This document shows, in pieces, positions 49,886 through 60,000 of a DNA stretch of 64,000 nt (positions are counted from its first letter, which is position 1; each line of letters begins with the position of its first letter). Under the pieces are notes generated by a model. The model saw only the letters and a list, made by a program, of their open reading frames with translations, searched no databases and was not told the origin of the DNA. The translations under genes were made by a program, and so were the position numbers. The stretch is from Periweissella fabalis (GTDB lineage: Bacteria; Bacillota; Bacilli; Lactobacillales; Lactobacillaceae), in the NCBI RefSeq assembly GCF_012396505.1, contig NZ_JAAXPN010000003.1, positions 62,001 through 126,000 on the forward strand. The letters run 5' to 3'.

Positions 49886-50015
49886 TGTGACATAATTAAT
49901 ATTTAGCAGTAATTTGTAGCTAAATGCATTATAAAAGTTTGATATATACAAAGATCTCAGGGAAAATTAAATTTTATCTGGGATTTTTGTGTTATCGTTT
50001 TTAGTAATGGTTGTC
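49886..50015 (+). repeat. interspersed hairpin element, copy D
   Basis: It starts GTGTGACATAATTAATATTTA, then GCAGTAATTTGTAGCTAAA, GATATATACA, a weaker hairpin TCTCAGGGAAAATT with AATTTTATCTGGGA, and GTGTTATCG. Downstream, 50016-50297 is AT-rich and shows no gene, riboswitch or clear operator. Confidence 0.7.
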
Positions 50016-50297
50016 TAAGTTTTACTAGGTAATGTGATGTGGCGTCAATTTTTTATTGCGATTGAACATGTAAAACAAAATTACTAGACATCCGTAAAAA
50101 AGGTAATTATGATTGAATAGGGATTAAAAGTTATAATGGTAATCGTTACAGTACGAAATGTAATCTATGGACTAAATACGAACATCAATGACTTATAATT
50201 GTATTTTAATTAAGAAATAGAATAAAAAAGTTGTAATAAATAATTTATTAATATATAATTGTTCTTGTTTACGAACTATAATAAATAAAGAGAATGG

Positions 50298-50969
50298 ATG
50301 GATATGATATTGGAAAAAGAGTTTAGCACTGTTGAAGCAGCACTTGAAGAGTTGAAAAAGGGTGGTTTTGTAATCCTTTCAGATAACGAAGATCGTGAAA
50401 ATGAAGGTGATTTGGTGGCCCTAGCATCTGAGGCTACTCCAGCCATTATTCACCAAATGTTAAAAGAAGCCAATGGGTTGATGTGTGTTCCTGTTAACAC
50501 TGAAATCGCCAACCGTTTGAACTTAACTGATATGGTTGAAAACAGCACTGATCCACACCAAACACCATTTACAGTTACTGTTGATGGTACCTTTGAAGCA
50601 ACTGGTGTTACCACTGGTGTCTCAGCTTTTGATCGTGCTGCATCAATTAACCATATTGCTGATATTAATGCGCAAGCTACTGATTTTAATCGTCCAGGTC
50701 ATATTCAACCATTGATTGCTAAGCCACAAGGTTTACGTGAACGGATTGGTCACACCGAAGCTGGAGTTGATTTAGCGTTACTTGCCGGTTCACAACCAGC
50801 CGCTATTATTATTGAAGTACTTGGTGAAGATGGCCATATGGCTCAACGTGATGATTTATTTGTCTTAGCTCAAAAGTTAAACATTCCATACATCACAATT
50901 GCCCAAATTATTGAATACATGGATGCTAATAACATTGTGCAAGCCGTTGATGTTTTAGCCGTTAAATAA
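50298..50969 (+). CDS. ribB: 3,4-dihydroxy-2-butanone 4-phosphate synthase
   Basis: A 223-residue enzyme making the four-carbon precursor of riboflavin from ribulose 5-phosphate. It has the acidic loop SDNEDRENEGDLVALAS, the substrate loop GVSAFDRAASI and RIGHTEAGVDLALLAG. It has only the RibB domain; the GTP cyclohydrolase II half found in most Firmicute RibBA proteins is absent. No other riboflavin gene and no FMN riboswitch is nearby. An ATG two codons downstream (50304) is an alternative start. Confidence 0.92.
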   Translation: MDMILEKEFSTVEAALEELKKGGFVILSDNEDRENEGDLVALASEATPAIIHQMLKEANGLMCVPVNTEIANRLNLTDMVENSTDPHQTPFTVTVDGTFEATGVTTGVSAFDRAASINHIADINAQATDFNRPGHIQPLIAKPQGLRERIGHTEAGVDLALLAGSQPAAIIIEVLGEDGHMAQRDDLFVLAQKLNIPYITIAQIIEYMDANNIVQAVDVLAVK

Positions 50970-51002
50970 TATTTCTAATTAGCCATTTATTTTAGCACAC
51001 AA

Positions 51003-51038
51003 ACAAAAACGGTCTCTCTGCTGAGAGACCGTTTTTTG
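51003..51038. terminator. terminator between ribB and the aldo-keto reductase
   Basis: AAAACGGTCTCTC pairs with GAGAGACCGTTTT over TGCT, with A and T tracts on both sides; serves the convergent genes. Confidence 0.88.
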
Positions 51039-51075
51039 AATTGAATTGAAATAGAAATTTTAAGTAGAGAGTTAA

Positions 51076-51939
51076 TTATTTAGCATTACCAGTGTACCAG
51101 TCAAAACTTGTTAACCAGTAACTTGTCCGGTAATGTTCATCTAAAGTAGCAATTAAGTCCATGTCTTCTTTACTTAAAGTGAAATCAAAGACTTGTGCAT
51201 TTTCAATAATCCGTTGTTCGTGGACTGACTTTGGAATGACCGTAAAGCCCATTTGAAGGCTCCAACGAATTAAAATTTGCGCGGCTGATTTACCATATTT
51301 GGAAGCGATTTGACTAATAACAGGATTGTTAAGAACCTTACCACCACCAAGGGGTGACCATGCTTCCAAGTGGATGTTGTGATCATCAGCATATTGCACC
51401 ATATCAGGTTGTTGCAATAATGGGTGCAATTCGATTTGGTCAACGGCTGGGACGATGTTAGCATCAGTCAACAAGTCTTCCATCGTTTCTTGGTTAAAGT
51501 TACATACCCCAATGGCTTTAGCTAAACCTTGGTCATAGATTTTTTCCATGGCCTTCCAAGTATCCTTATACTTACCAGTTACTGGCCAGTGAATTAAGTA
51601 AAGGTCAACATAGTCCAAACCAAGGCGTTCAAGGCTACCTTCAAAGTTAGTTAAAGTTGAGTCGTAACCGTGATCAGGATTAGCAAGCTTAGTGGTGATG
51701 AATAAATCTTCACGTGAAATACCGGCTTCAGCAATCCCTTGTTCAATACCTGTGCGAACGTCGGCTTCGTTACCATATGCTTTGGCAGTATCAATTAAAC
51801 GGTAACCGTTTTTGATGGCCGCAGCAACAGCTGGTGTCGCTTCACCGTTTTCAGCTTGCCAAACTCCCAAGCCAAAGCGTTCCATTTTAACGCCATTGTT
51901 TAAAGTAACTGTTGATGTAATTGTAAAATCTTCAGACAT
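51076..51939 (-). CDS. aldo-keto reductase (2,5-diketogluconate reductase-like)
   Basis: A 287-residue NADPH-dependent reductase of the AKR5 type. The catalytic tetrad is visible: Asp and Tyr in LIDTAKAYGNE, Lys in FITTKLANPDHG, His in YLIHWPV. NADPH contacts IPKSVHEQRIIENAQVFDF follow. GAGGTAG precedes the ATG. It lies 30 bp after the second AKR gene; both probably belong to the MerR-controlled carbonyl-detoxification unit. Confidence 0.9.
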   Translation of the reverse strand: MSEDFTITSTVTLNNGVKMERFGLGVWQAENGEATPAVAAAIKNGYRLIDTAKAYGNEADVRTGIEQGIAEAGISREDLFITTKLANPDHGYDSTLTNFEGSLERLGLDYVDLYLIHWPVTGKYKDTWKAMEKIYDQGLAKAIGVCNFNQETMEDLLTDANIVPAVDQIELHPLLQQPDMVQYADDHNIHLEAWSPLGGGKVLNNPVISQIASKYGKSAAQILIRWSLQMGFTVIPKSVHEQRIIENAQVFDFTLSKEDMDLIATLDEHYRTSYWLTSFDWYTGNAK

Positions 51940-51969
51940 TTATCTACCTCGTATTTTTATAAAGTGTGT

Positions 51970-52923
51970 TTAGGGTAAATCATTACCGGCAGCAAAGTAA
52001 ATGTTGTACCATTCTTGCTTCGTTAATTCAATGTCAGCACCAGCTGCGTTTTCAATAATGTGAGCAGGCGTCATTGCACCTAATACAACTTGGATATTAG
52101 CTGGAATACGAATAATCCAAGCAGTGGCAATGGCATTTTTAGTAACACCATATTTATCAGCTAATTCACCAAGGTATGCATTAAGTTCAGCAAAATCAGG
52201 GTTATCGATGAAGGTACCACCGAAGAAACCAAATTGGTATGGTGACCAAGCTTGGATTGTCATATCATGCAAGCGTGAGTATTCAAGAATCCCACCATCA
52301 TGTGAAATACTACGTTCATCAGCCATGTTAGTGTGCATGCCGCGGTCAATCATTCCTGAATGCATGATACTAAATTGGAGTTGATTAATAATTAACTTTT
52401 GGTTAATCGCACTTTGAACTAAATCAACTTGTTGGGGATTAAAGTTAGAAACCCCAAAGTGACGAACTTTACCACTCGCTTGAAGTTTATCAAAGGCTTC
52501 AGCAATTTCTTCAGGTTCCATTAGTGGATCGGGACGGTGGAGTAAGAATGAATCAAGATAATCAACGCCAAGGCGCTCTAAAATACCATCGACACTGTCA
52601 AGAATGTGTTGTTTTGAAAAATCATAACGTTTACCAAAGACAAAGCTACCATGACTACGAGCTTGATCTAAGACAATCCCACCTTTTGATTGAATAAATA
52701 ATTGGTCACGGGTAATATCAGATTTGGCTAAAGCTTGTTTAAAAACTTTTTCTGAATCACCATTCCCATAGATATCAGCAGAATCAATAAAGTTAATGCC
52801 AGCATCAAAAGCTGTTTGCAAAGTTTTGGCAGCATCATCGATACTTAGAGCGTTCATACGCATAATACCAAGGGCAACAGCTGAAGCTTTAAAATCTGTG
52901 TTACCAATTTTAAATTCACGCAT
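51970..52923 (-). CDS. aldo-keto reductase (YdhF-like)
   Basis: A 317-residue aldo-keto reductase. Catalytic Asp and Tyr lie in FIDSADIYGNGDSE, Lys in IQSKGGIV, His in FLLHRPDPL. GVSNFNPQQ and QLQFSIMH are typical of the YdhF branch. GGAGG precedes the ATG at 52923; an upstream start at 52938 overlaps this site. It is transcribed from the MerR-type promoter upstream. Confidence 0.9.
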   Translation of the reverse strand: MREFKIGNTDFKASAVALGIMRMNALSIDDAAKTLQTAFDAGINFIDSADIYGNGDSEKVFKQALAKSDITRDQLFIQSKGGIVLDQARSHGSFVFGKRYDFSKQHILDSVDGILERLGVDYLDSFLLHRPDPLMEPEEIAEAFDKLQASGKVRHFGVSNFNPQQVDLVQSAINQKLIINQLQFSIMHSGMIDRGMHTNMADERSISHDGGILEYSRLHDMTIQAWSPYQFGFFGGTFIDNPDFAELNAYLGELADKYGVTKNAIATAWIIRIPANIQVVLGAMTPAHIIENAAGADIELTKQEWYNIYFAAGNDLP

Positions 52924-52978
52924 TGTTAAATCCTCCATTATTCGTTTGTGTGCGATAATTTACTTAAGCACTAACTCA

Positions 52979-53009
52979 ATAGTACAACTTAGACATATAT
53001 CTAAGTCAA
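52979..53009 (-). promoter_or_regulatory. MerR-type promoter and operator
   Basis: On the minus strand TTGACT (53004-53009) and TACTAT (52979-52984) are 19 bp apart, the over-long spacing of MerR-activated promoters. The spacer contains a perfect dyad, ACTTAGA-CATATA-TCTAAGT (52987-53006). It lies between the reductase genes and the divergent merR-like gene, so one site probably controls both sides. Confidence 0.78.
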
Positions 53010-53074
53010 GATAAGTGTTAAACTATTTTTAAGTTAGTAAAAACATAAGAAATAAACAAAATGAAAGGTTAGTC

Positions 53075-53515
53075 ATGGCATATTCAATTAGCGAAGTATC
53101 TAAAAAATTTAATATCTCACCATTTACGTTACGATTTTATGATAAGCAAGGTTTGATGCCCTTTGTAAAGCGTGATGCGGCTGGCCGCCGTGCATTTTCA
53201 GAAGAAGATCTAGATTTTGTTTCTTTAATCATTTGCTTAAAACAATCTGGTCTTGAACTTGAGGAAATCCGCCAGTTCGTCGAAATGACCCAAGCTGGTG
53301 ATGTAACGTTAGCTAATCGATTAGAATTCTTTGAACGGCAAGTAACATTGGCTCAAAAAAGGATTGAACAGCAAAAACAAAATATTGAAAAGCTTAAACG
53401 AAAAGTTCAATATTATAAAGTTGCATGTGATATGGGAACTGAAGAGTATGTGAAGAATAATTTTGATTTATCAATTTTTGATCCTGATATTAAATTTATT
53501 AAGACAGGTGAGTAA
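53075..53515 (+). CDS. MerR-family transcriptional regulator
   Basis: A 146-residue regulator. The winged helix is MAYSISEVSKKFNISPFTLR, YDKQGLMPFVKRD and GRRAFSEEDLDFVSLI; a coiled-coil follows (residues 87-118). It resembles the aldehyde-responsive AdhR/YraB group; a Cys lies at residue 128 (KVACDMGT). Transcribed away from the two aldo-keto reductases, its likely targets. Confidence 0.9.
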   Translation: MAYSISEVSKKFNISPFTLRFYDKQGLMPFVKRDAAGRRAFSEEDLDFVSLIICLKQSGLELEEIRQFVEMTQAGDVTLANRLEFFERQVTLAQKRIEQQKQNIEKLKRKVQYYKVACDMGTEEYVKNNFDLSIFDPDIKFIKTGE

Positions 53516-53516
53516 A

Positions 53517-53818
53517 ATGATGTTAATGCTACGAATTTTAATCGGTTTATACGCATTGTAATGTTATTTGTTGGTTTACAAATAGTAATTAAAGAAGAAA
53601 ATAAATTATTTTTGGTACATATTATTATTAGCATACTGACACTAGTTAGTGTAATGTTGGCTAATTGGCAATTATTTGCGACTGTAGCTATTATCGCAAT
53701 CATAGCATATCAATTAGTAGCATTGCATCGAGGAATAACAATGTTTTTTTATTGGCCACATCAAATAAGTAGACTAATTATTTCTATTACGTTAATTGTT
53801 TTAATTGTGCTTGCATAA
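53517..53818 (+). pseudogene. small three-segment membrane protein, frame broken near its start
   Basis: From the ATG at 53517, one base after the merR stop, the frame reads MMLMLRILIGLYAL and stops. The next frame continues MLFVGLQIVIKEENKLFLVH to a hydrophobic end at 53818. Joined at about 53557 (one base missing before GTAATG) they give a normal protein of about 100 residues with three membrane segments. The 85-residue downstream frame (from 53561) has no ribosome site of its own. No function recognised. Confidence 0.6.
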
Positions 53819-53835
53819 TAGTCTATGTAAAAAGA

Positions 53836-53990
53836 TGTTGATGTAATTATTTTTTAGCAAGAATTTATAGTTAAAAAGTGGTTTAAAAGTTAGATATATT
53901 CAAAATATGGCAATGCCTCCCTGAAGAAAACTTCTTCAGGGAGGCATCTTAGCATATATCCTCGATAGCACTAGGCTTTTGAGACATGTC
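53836..53990 (+). repeat. interspersed hairpin element, copy E
   Basis: It contains GATGTAATTATTTTTTAGCA, TAGATATATTCAAAATATGG, the hairpin TGCCTCCCTGAAGAA with TTCTTCAGGGAGGCA (53914-53946), TTAGCATAT and the end GAGACATGTCC. It lies between the convergent small membrane protein gene and butA. Confidence 0.78.
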
Positions 53991-54052
53991 CATTTTTGTT
54001 GTTAATTAAATAAATTTTTGTTAATAAATAGATAAAATGATGTAAATGCGGC

Positions 54053-55236
<1,184 letters not shown>

Positions 55237-56382
55237 ATGAGTTTTCCAACAAAACAACAACTATATGCACAATTTGCTCAAGCCGATGACGCGGTTTATT
55301 TTGCGAGTGCGGATAAACAGCAGGTATATTTTGGCTTTGGGGTTCAAGCAGCCATAAATAGTGGTGATACTAATGTAGTTAAAACGTGGTTGCAGAGCCA
55401 AATGCAACCGGTATTTGGTGGATTACCATTTGATAAACAAATCACGACGGCAAGTGTTATGGCCGGTTACTTTGTCGCACCAGCCGTTGTATATGAAGTT
55501 AACCAAGCTAACATCTGGGGTCAGCCGATAGTAAATTGGCCAGTCATTGCACCAGCTAATCAAGCCACGATTGTGGAGCAAGCCGATGATACAACCTGGA
55601 TTGAACGTATTGAGCAAGCTATTGCCACAATGCAAACTGATGTTACCAAGCAAAAGGTTGTCCTTGGTCGACAACGTCAATTACAATTAACAACTATGGT
55701 TAACGAAGTACAATTATTGCAGGACTTGAATAGCCAACAACCAAATAGCTATCACTTTGTGTTAAAACATGCCGGGGAGCTATTTGTTTCTGCGACTCCA
55801 GAACGATTAGTTCAAGTTAATGCTGCGGCCTTTTCAACGGCGGGGGTGGCTGGTACCATTCGTCGTGGTAAGGGTGAAGTTGAAGATCAACAATTAGCGG
55901 ATAAATTATTTAACGATGCCAAAAATCGCTTGGAACATGCATACGTTGTTAATACCATCAAGGAACGTTTAGCAGATTTGGTTGCTTTAAATGTACCAAC
56001 AAACCCTACGATTATGAAAAACCCCCAAGTTCAACACTTGTACACACCGATTAATGGCCAATTAACGGCCGCAGTCAATATTATTGATTTGGTAACACGC
56101 CTCCATCCAACGCCGGCTTTAGGTGGTAAGCCACTGGCATGGGCGATGGCGACGATTAAAGAACTTGAGTTGGCCCCCCGCGGTTTATTTGCCGCTCCAA
56201 TTGGGGTTGTTTTACCAAATGGGGATGGTGAATTTGTTGTTGGAATTCGGGCAATGTTAATTAAGCACCAGACCGCATACTTATTTGCTGGTGCCGGTAT
56301 CTTAGCCGATTCCGATGCTGCCCAAGAATTTACTGAAACCGGTTTAAAAATGCTGCCAATGATGAACTTACTGAAAGGATAA
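55237..56382 (+). CDS. menF: isochorismate synthase
   Basis: A 381-residue chorismate-binding enzyme making isochorismate, the first step of menaquinone synthesis. The C-terminal half has the family segments FVSATPERLVQ, GVAGTIRRGKGEVEDQQLA, LVTRLHPTPALGGKP and FVVGIRAMLIK. First gene of the menFDHC operon; menD starts four bases after its stop. Confidence 0.9.
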   Translation: MSFPTKQQLYAQFAQADDAVYFASADKQQVYFGFGVQAAINSGDTNVVKTWLQSQMQPVFGGLPFDKQITTASVMAGYFVAPAVVYEVNQANIWGQPIVNWPVIAPANQATIVEQADDTTWIERIEQAIATMQTDVTKQKVVLGRQRQLQLTTMVNEVQLLQDLNSQQPNSYHFVLKHAGELFVSATPERLVQVNAAAFSTAGVAGTIRRGKGEVEDQQLADKLFNDAKNRLEHAYVVNTIKERLADLVALNVPTNPTIMKNPQVQHLYTPINGQLTAAVNIIDLVTRLHPTPALGGKPLAWAMATIKELELAPRGLFAAPIGVVLPNGDGEFVVGIRAMLIKHQTAYLFAGAGILADSDAAQEFTETGLKMLPMMNLLKG

Positions 56383-56386
56383 AATT

Positions 56387-58072
56387 ATGAATGCAACTTT
56401 AACAAATAACATTAAACACCTATTGATGGCCTTAGTCGCCCAAGGGGTTCGCGATTTTGTCGTGTCACCCGGTTCACGGACAACCCCAATCGCTTTATTA
56501 TTGGCTGAATTAGCCCATAATGATGCTAATATTCGCATTACAATTGACGTTGATGAACGTTCAGCCGGCTTCTTTGCCCTTGGACTAGCCAAGACAAAAT
56601 CATGGCCGGTTGTTTTATTAGCAACTTCAGGTACGGCGACAGCTAATTACTTTCCTGCGGTGGCGGAAGCCAAAATCGCCCACGTACCGTTAATTGTGTT
56701 AACAACTGATCGACCCCAAGAATTACAAAATATTGGAGCAGCTCAAACGATTGATCAAGTGAAGATGTATGGTACGCATGCCAAAGATTTTGCCCAAATA
56801 ACGTTGCAAGATGAGGGTGCTAATGTCACGGAATATATTGATTATCACGTCCAACAATTAGTTAATATTGCTGCCACGGCACCAGCTGGGGTCGTGCAAA
56901 TTAACTTACCATTGCGGAAACCATTGATGCCTGATTTGGGTGAAGTATGGCCAAGTGTTACTAAACATAATATTTTGGCGAGTGCCCGCACACCCAAAGC
57001 TAATAACGTCGAAGAATTTGTAACGTTAATGAAGACTGGTAAAGTGATGTTATTGGCGGGACCAACCGAAGGCCGCATGGATACCAAAGCGGTCTTGATG
57101 CGTGATTTAGCAGAGCTATTAAAGGTCCCCGTTTTAGCGGATGTTTTGAGTAGTGTCCGCCCAAACAAGTGGGCCATTAACGGAATTGATGCCTTACTTG
57201 AAGCTGATGTAGTTACTGAAGACTTAGTGCCAGATGTCGTCTTTCGTTTTGGGGGCACCCCGGTTTCAGCCCGTGTAAGTAGTTGGTTAAAACAAAATAA
57301 TGTGACCTTAGTGCAAGTTGGTGAAGAAGCAGTCGGCCATGATTACACACGCTATGCCAAATTAACTTTGAACTGTGACGAAGAAACATTACTCGAAGCA
57401 ATGCAAACTTTAGGTGATCGTTCGGATGAAAATCCATTTGGTAATGCCTGGTTACAAGTTAAAGCAACGCTAAATAATACGGTGGCAAATGCGGAATTTA
57501 GTGAAGCAACACTACCAGTGGCCTTGCAAGCCTTACCATATGGTGCAGAAATTTTTATTGCTAATTCAATGCCAATTCGGGATATGGATAATTATTTTGT
57601 TCCTCGTAATCCAGTACGGGCCTTTGCTAATCGTGGTGCCAACGGAATTGACGGGACCGTTTCAAGTGCCTTTGGGATGGCGATGAGTGGTAATCCGGCA
57701 TATTTATTGACGGGTGATTTAACACTCTTCCATGATATGAATGGGTTGATGTTAGCTCAACAAACGGGCCGACCAATGACAATTATTGTCGTCAATAATA
57801 ACGGTGGGGGAATTTTCTCATTCTTACCACAAGCCGCGGCTAAAGATTATTTTGAACCAATGTTTGGGACGCCATTAAACTTATCAATTGAAAAAATTGC
57901 GGCTTTATATGATGCCGAATATGTTGAAATTACGAGTAAAGAACAATTAGCGCAAACGGTTAGTGTACCCGCCGATAAACTTAAAATCGTTGAAATTAAG
58001 AGTGATCGTGATAAAAATGTAGGTGACCACCGCCAATTAATCGATCAAATTAAGGCGGCTTTTAATGATTAA
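56387..58072 (+). CDS. menD: 2-succinyl-5-enolpyruvyl-6-hydroxy-3-cyclohexene-1-carboxylate synthase
   Basis: A 561-residue thiamine-diphosphate enzyme joining isochorismate and 2-oxoglutarate. The N-terminus has VSPGSRTTPIALLL and DERSAGFFALG; the ThDP site is GDLTLFHDMNGL with NNNGGGIFSFLPQA. AAAGGAT precedes the ATG. Its end overlaps menH by eight bases. Confidence 0.94.
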   Translation: MNATLTNNIKHLLMALVAQGVRDFVVSPGSRTTPIALLLAELAHNDANIRITIDVDERSAGFFALGLAKTKSWPVVLLATSGTATANYFPAVAEAKIAHVPLIVLTTDRPQELQNIGAAQTIDQVKMYGTHAKDFAQITLQDEGANVTEYIDYHVQQLVNIAATAPAGVVQINLPLRKPLMPDLGEVWPSVTKHNILASARTPKANNVEEFVTLMKTGKVMLLAGPTEGRMDTKAVLMRDLAELLKVPVLADVLSSVRPNKWAINGIDALLEADVVTEDLVPDVVFRFGGTPVSARVSSWLKQNNVTLVQVGEEAVGHDYTRYAKLTLNCDEETLLEAMQTLGDRSDENPFGNAWLQVKATLNNTVANAEFSEATLPVALQALPYGAEIFIANSMPIRDMDNYFVPRNPVRAFANRGANGIDGTVSSAFGMAMSGNPAYLLTGDLTLFHDMNGLMLAQQTGRPMTIIVVNNNGGGIFSFLPQAAAKDYFEPMFGTPLNLSIEKIAALYDAEYVEITSKEQLAQTVSVPADKLKIVEIKSDRDKNVGDHRQLIDQIKAAFND

Positions 58073-58868
58073 ACAAGTGCTCGTTGATGGTTATCCATAT
58101 GAAGTAACGATTACAGGAAGTGGCGCCCCAACGTGGGTCTTCTTACACGGCTTTATGGGGACGGGGGCTGATTTTGAGCAAATTCAACCTCACGGAACGT
58201 GCGTGTATCTTAATTTATTTGGCTTTGGTCCGGACGCTCCTGTAGTGTCAGATGGGACTTTGTTTCACATGAAACACCAAACGCAAAGCTTGGCAACATT
58301 ATTTAAAGCATTAGCCTTACCACCCGTTAATTTAGTTGGTTATTCAATGGGGGGGCGCTTAGCATTAGGGTTTGCTTTAGCATATCCAGAATTAGTTGCC
58401 CAATTAATCTTAGAAGGGGCAACGGCGGGAATCGCTGATGCAACGCAACGAACAGCCCGGCAAGGCGCAGATAATCAAAAAGCTGAATGCATTGAAGCCC
58501 AGGGGATGGAAGCTTTTGTGCAGGCATGGGAAGCATTACCAATGTTTGCGAGTCAAAAATTACTGCCCCAAGCTCAACAAACATTCATGCATCAACAACG
58601 GGTCAATCACCAAGCTAAGAATGTCGCTAATTCTTTACGCTATATGGGCACCGGGGCGCAGCCTAATTATTGGCCAGCTTTAGCGCAATTAGCAGTACCG
58701 GTGAGTTTATTGGTTGGGCAACGTGATCTCAAATTTCAAGGTTTGGCCGCAAAGTTATTGGCGGCACTCCCGCAAGCCCAGTTAAAAATTATTGATGGAG
58801 TGGGGCACAATATTCACTTTGAAGCGCCAGTAAAATTTACGGAGGCATTAAATGCCCTTAACGATTAA
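58065..58868 (+). CDS. menH: SHCHC synthase (alpha/beta hydrolase MenH)
   Basis: A 267-residue alpha/beta hydrolase. FLHGFMGTGADF is the oxyanion loop, the nucleophile is in GYSMGGRLALGFA, and the catalytic His is in GVGHNIHFE. It removes pyruvate from the MenD product. It overlaps menD and menC, so the operon is tightly coupled. A parS-like site lies inside (58261-58276). Confidence 0.9.
   Translation: MIKQVLVDGYPYEVTITGSGAPTWVFLHGFMGTGADFEQIQPHGTCVYLNLFGFGPDAPVVSDGTLFHMKHQTQSLATLFKALALPPVNLVGYSMGGRLALGFALAYPELVAQLILEGATAGIADATQRTARQGADNQKAECIEAQGMEAFVQAWEALPMFASQKLLPQAQQTFMHQQRVNHQAKNVANSLRYMGTGAQPNYWPALAQLAVPVSLLVGQRDLKFQGLAAKLLAALPQAQLKIIDGVGHNIHFEAPVKFTEALNALND
58261..58276. other. parS-like ParB-binding site
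   Basis: TGTTTCACATGAAACA differs from the parS consensus TGTTTCACGTGAAACA at a single central base. It lies within the menH coding sequence, about 52 kb from oriC on the right arm, the range where Firmicute parS sites lie. It is the exact reverse complement of the site at 59969-59984. Confidence 0.65.
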
Positions 58869-59964
58869 ACAAGTTACGGTCTATCAATTAGCAATGCAAT
58901 TGAAGACGCCTTTTAAAACGGCCCATGATGTGACTTGGCAACGGCCACTTAGTTTGCTAAAAGTTACTTTCACAAATGGTATTGAAGGTTTTGGGGAAGT
59001 GGCATCATTTGCTGATGCGGCCTATACCGCAGAAACCCATGCAATTTCATTAGCTACTTTGGCACAATTAATTCCAGCAAGTATTGGTTTAACTATTGAT
59101 GACCCGCAAACATTTGCAACCTGGTTAGCTCCACAAACGGCGTGGTCATTTGCTAAAGCCGCTTTTGAGATGGCTATTTGGGATGGTTTTGGTAAATTAA
59201 ACCAGCAATCATTAGTCACAATGTTAGGTGGTCGTGGTGCCAACGTTAAAGTCGGTATCGCGTTAGGTGTGGCTGATAGTGAAGGGCAATTACAAAAAGA
59301 TGTTGCCGCGGCGGTGACACAAGGTTATCAACGGATTAAGCTAAAGCTCAATCCAACAACACCATTAACCTGGTTGCAGCAAATTGTCGCCGCTAATCCG
59401 ACAATATTATTTTCAGCGGATGCGAATGCTAGTTGGACACCAACGGATATGGCCAAGATTCAAGCTTTGGATCAAGCGGGCTTCTATTTACTGGAACAGC
59501 CATTTGGGGCTGATGCATGGCAAGCACATTTTGCATTGCAAAAACAGTTACCACAGTTAAAAATTAGTTTAGATGAAAGTTTGAATAATTTAGGGGATGT
59601 TAAAACCGCTATCGCTGGATCAGTGGGGGCTTTAACCCTTAAGCAAGGTAAGATTGGGGGCATTACTGCGACCGTTAAGGCAATTGAGCTAGCTAACACG
59701 GCGGCAGTTTTACCATGGATTGGCGGCATGCTTAGTTCAGGCGTTGGTCGCGCCGCGGATTTAGCACTAGCAACATTACCCAACGCTAATATTTTTCCAA
59801 GTGATAGTTCGGCAAGTGAACGCTATTTTGAACAAGATATCATTATGGAACAACCCCAAATTATTGCTGGTAACTTACCAGTACCAACGCAACCAGGGCT
59901 AGGAATTACGATTGATTGGTCGGCGGTAAAGCAATTATTAGTGGGCCAAAAAGAATACAATTAA
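58852..59964 (+). CDS. menC: o-succinylbenzoate synthase
   Basis: A 370-residue enolase-superfamily enzyme. The acid-base Lys pair is in RIKLKLNP, the metal ligands are in FSADANASW, LLEQPFGAD and SLDESLNN, and the second Lys is in LKQGKIGG. GGAGG precedes the ATG, which lies within the end of menH. Confidence 0.93.
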   Translation: MPLTIKQVTVYQLAMQLKTPFKTAHDVTWQRPLSLLKVTFTNGIEGFGEVASFADAAYTAETHAISLATLAQLIPASIGLTIDDPQTFATWLAPQTAWSFAKAAFEMAIWDGFGKLNQQSLVTMLGGRGANVKVGIALGVADSEGQLQKDVAAAVTQGYQRIKLKLNPTTPLTWLQQIVAANPTILFSADANASWTPTDMAKIQALDQAGFYLLEQPFGADAWQAHFALQKQLPQLKISLDESLNNLGDVKTAIAGSVGALTLKQGKIGGITATVKAIELANTAAVLPWIGGMLSSGVGRAADLALATLPNANIFPSDSSASERYFEQDIIMEQPQIIAGNLPVPTQPGLGITIDWSAVKQLLVGQKEYN

Positions 59965-59968
59965 GCAT

Positions 59969-59984
59969 TGTTTCATGTGAAACA
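59969..59984. other. parS-like ParB-binding site
   Basis: TGTTTCATGTGAAACA lies in the short gap between menC and the Nudix gene. One mismatch to the parS consensus, and the same 16-mer as at 58261-58276 in the opposite orientation. Confidence 0.68.
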
Positions 59985-60000
59985 AGCATGGAGGAAATGC

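Noticed and set aside
50016-50297. Possible FMN riboswitch before ribB
   Set aside because: None of the conserved RFN segments (such as AGGGTCGGGTGAAA or the GGCGGT parts) is present.
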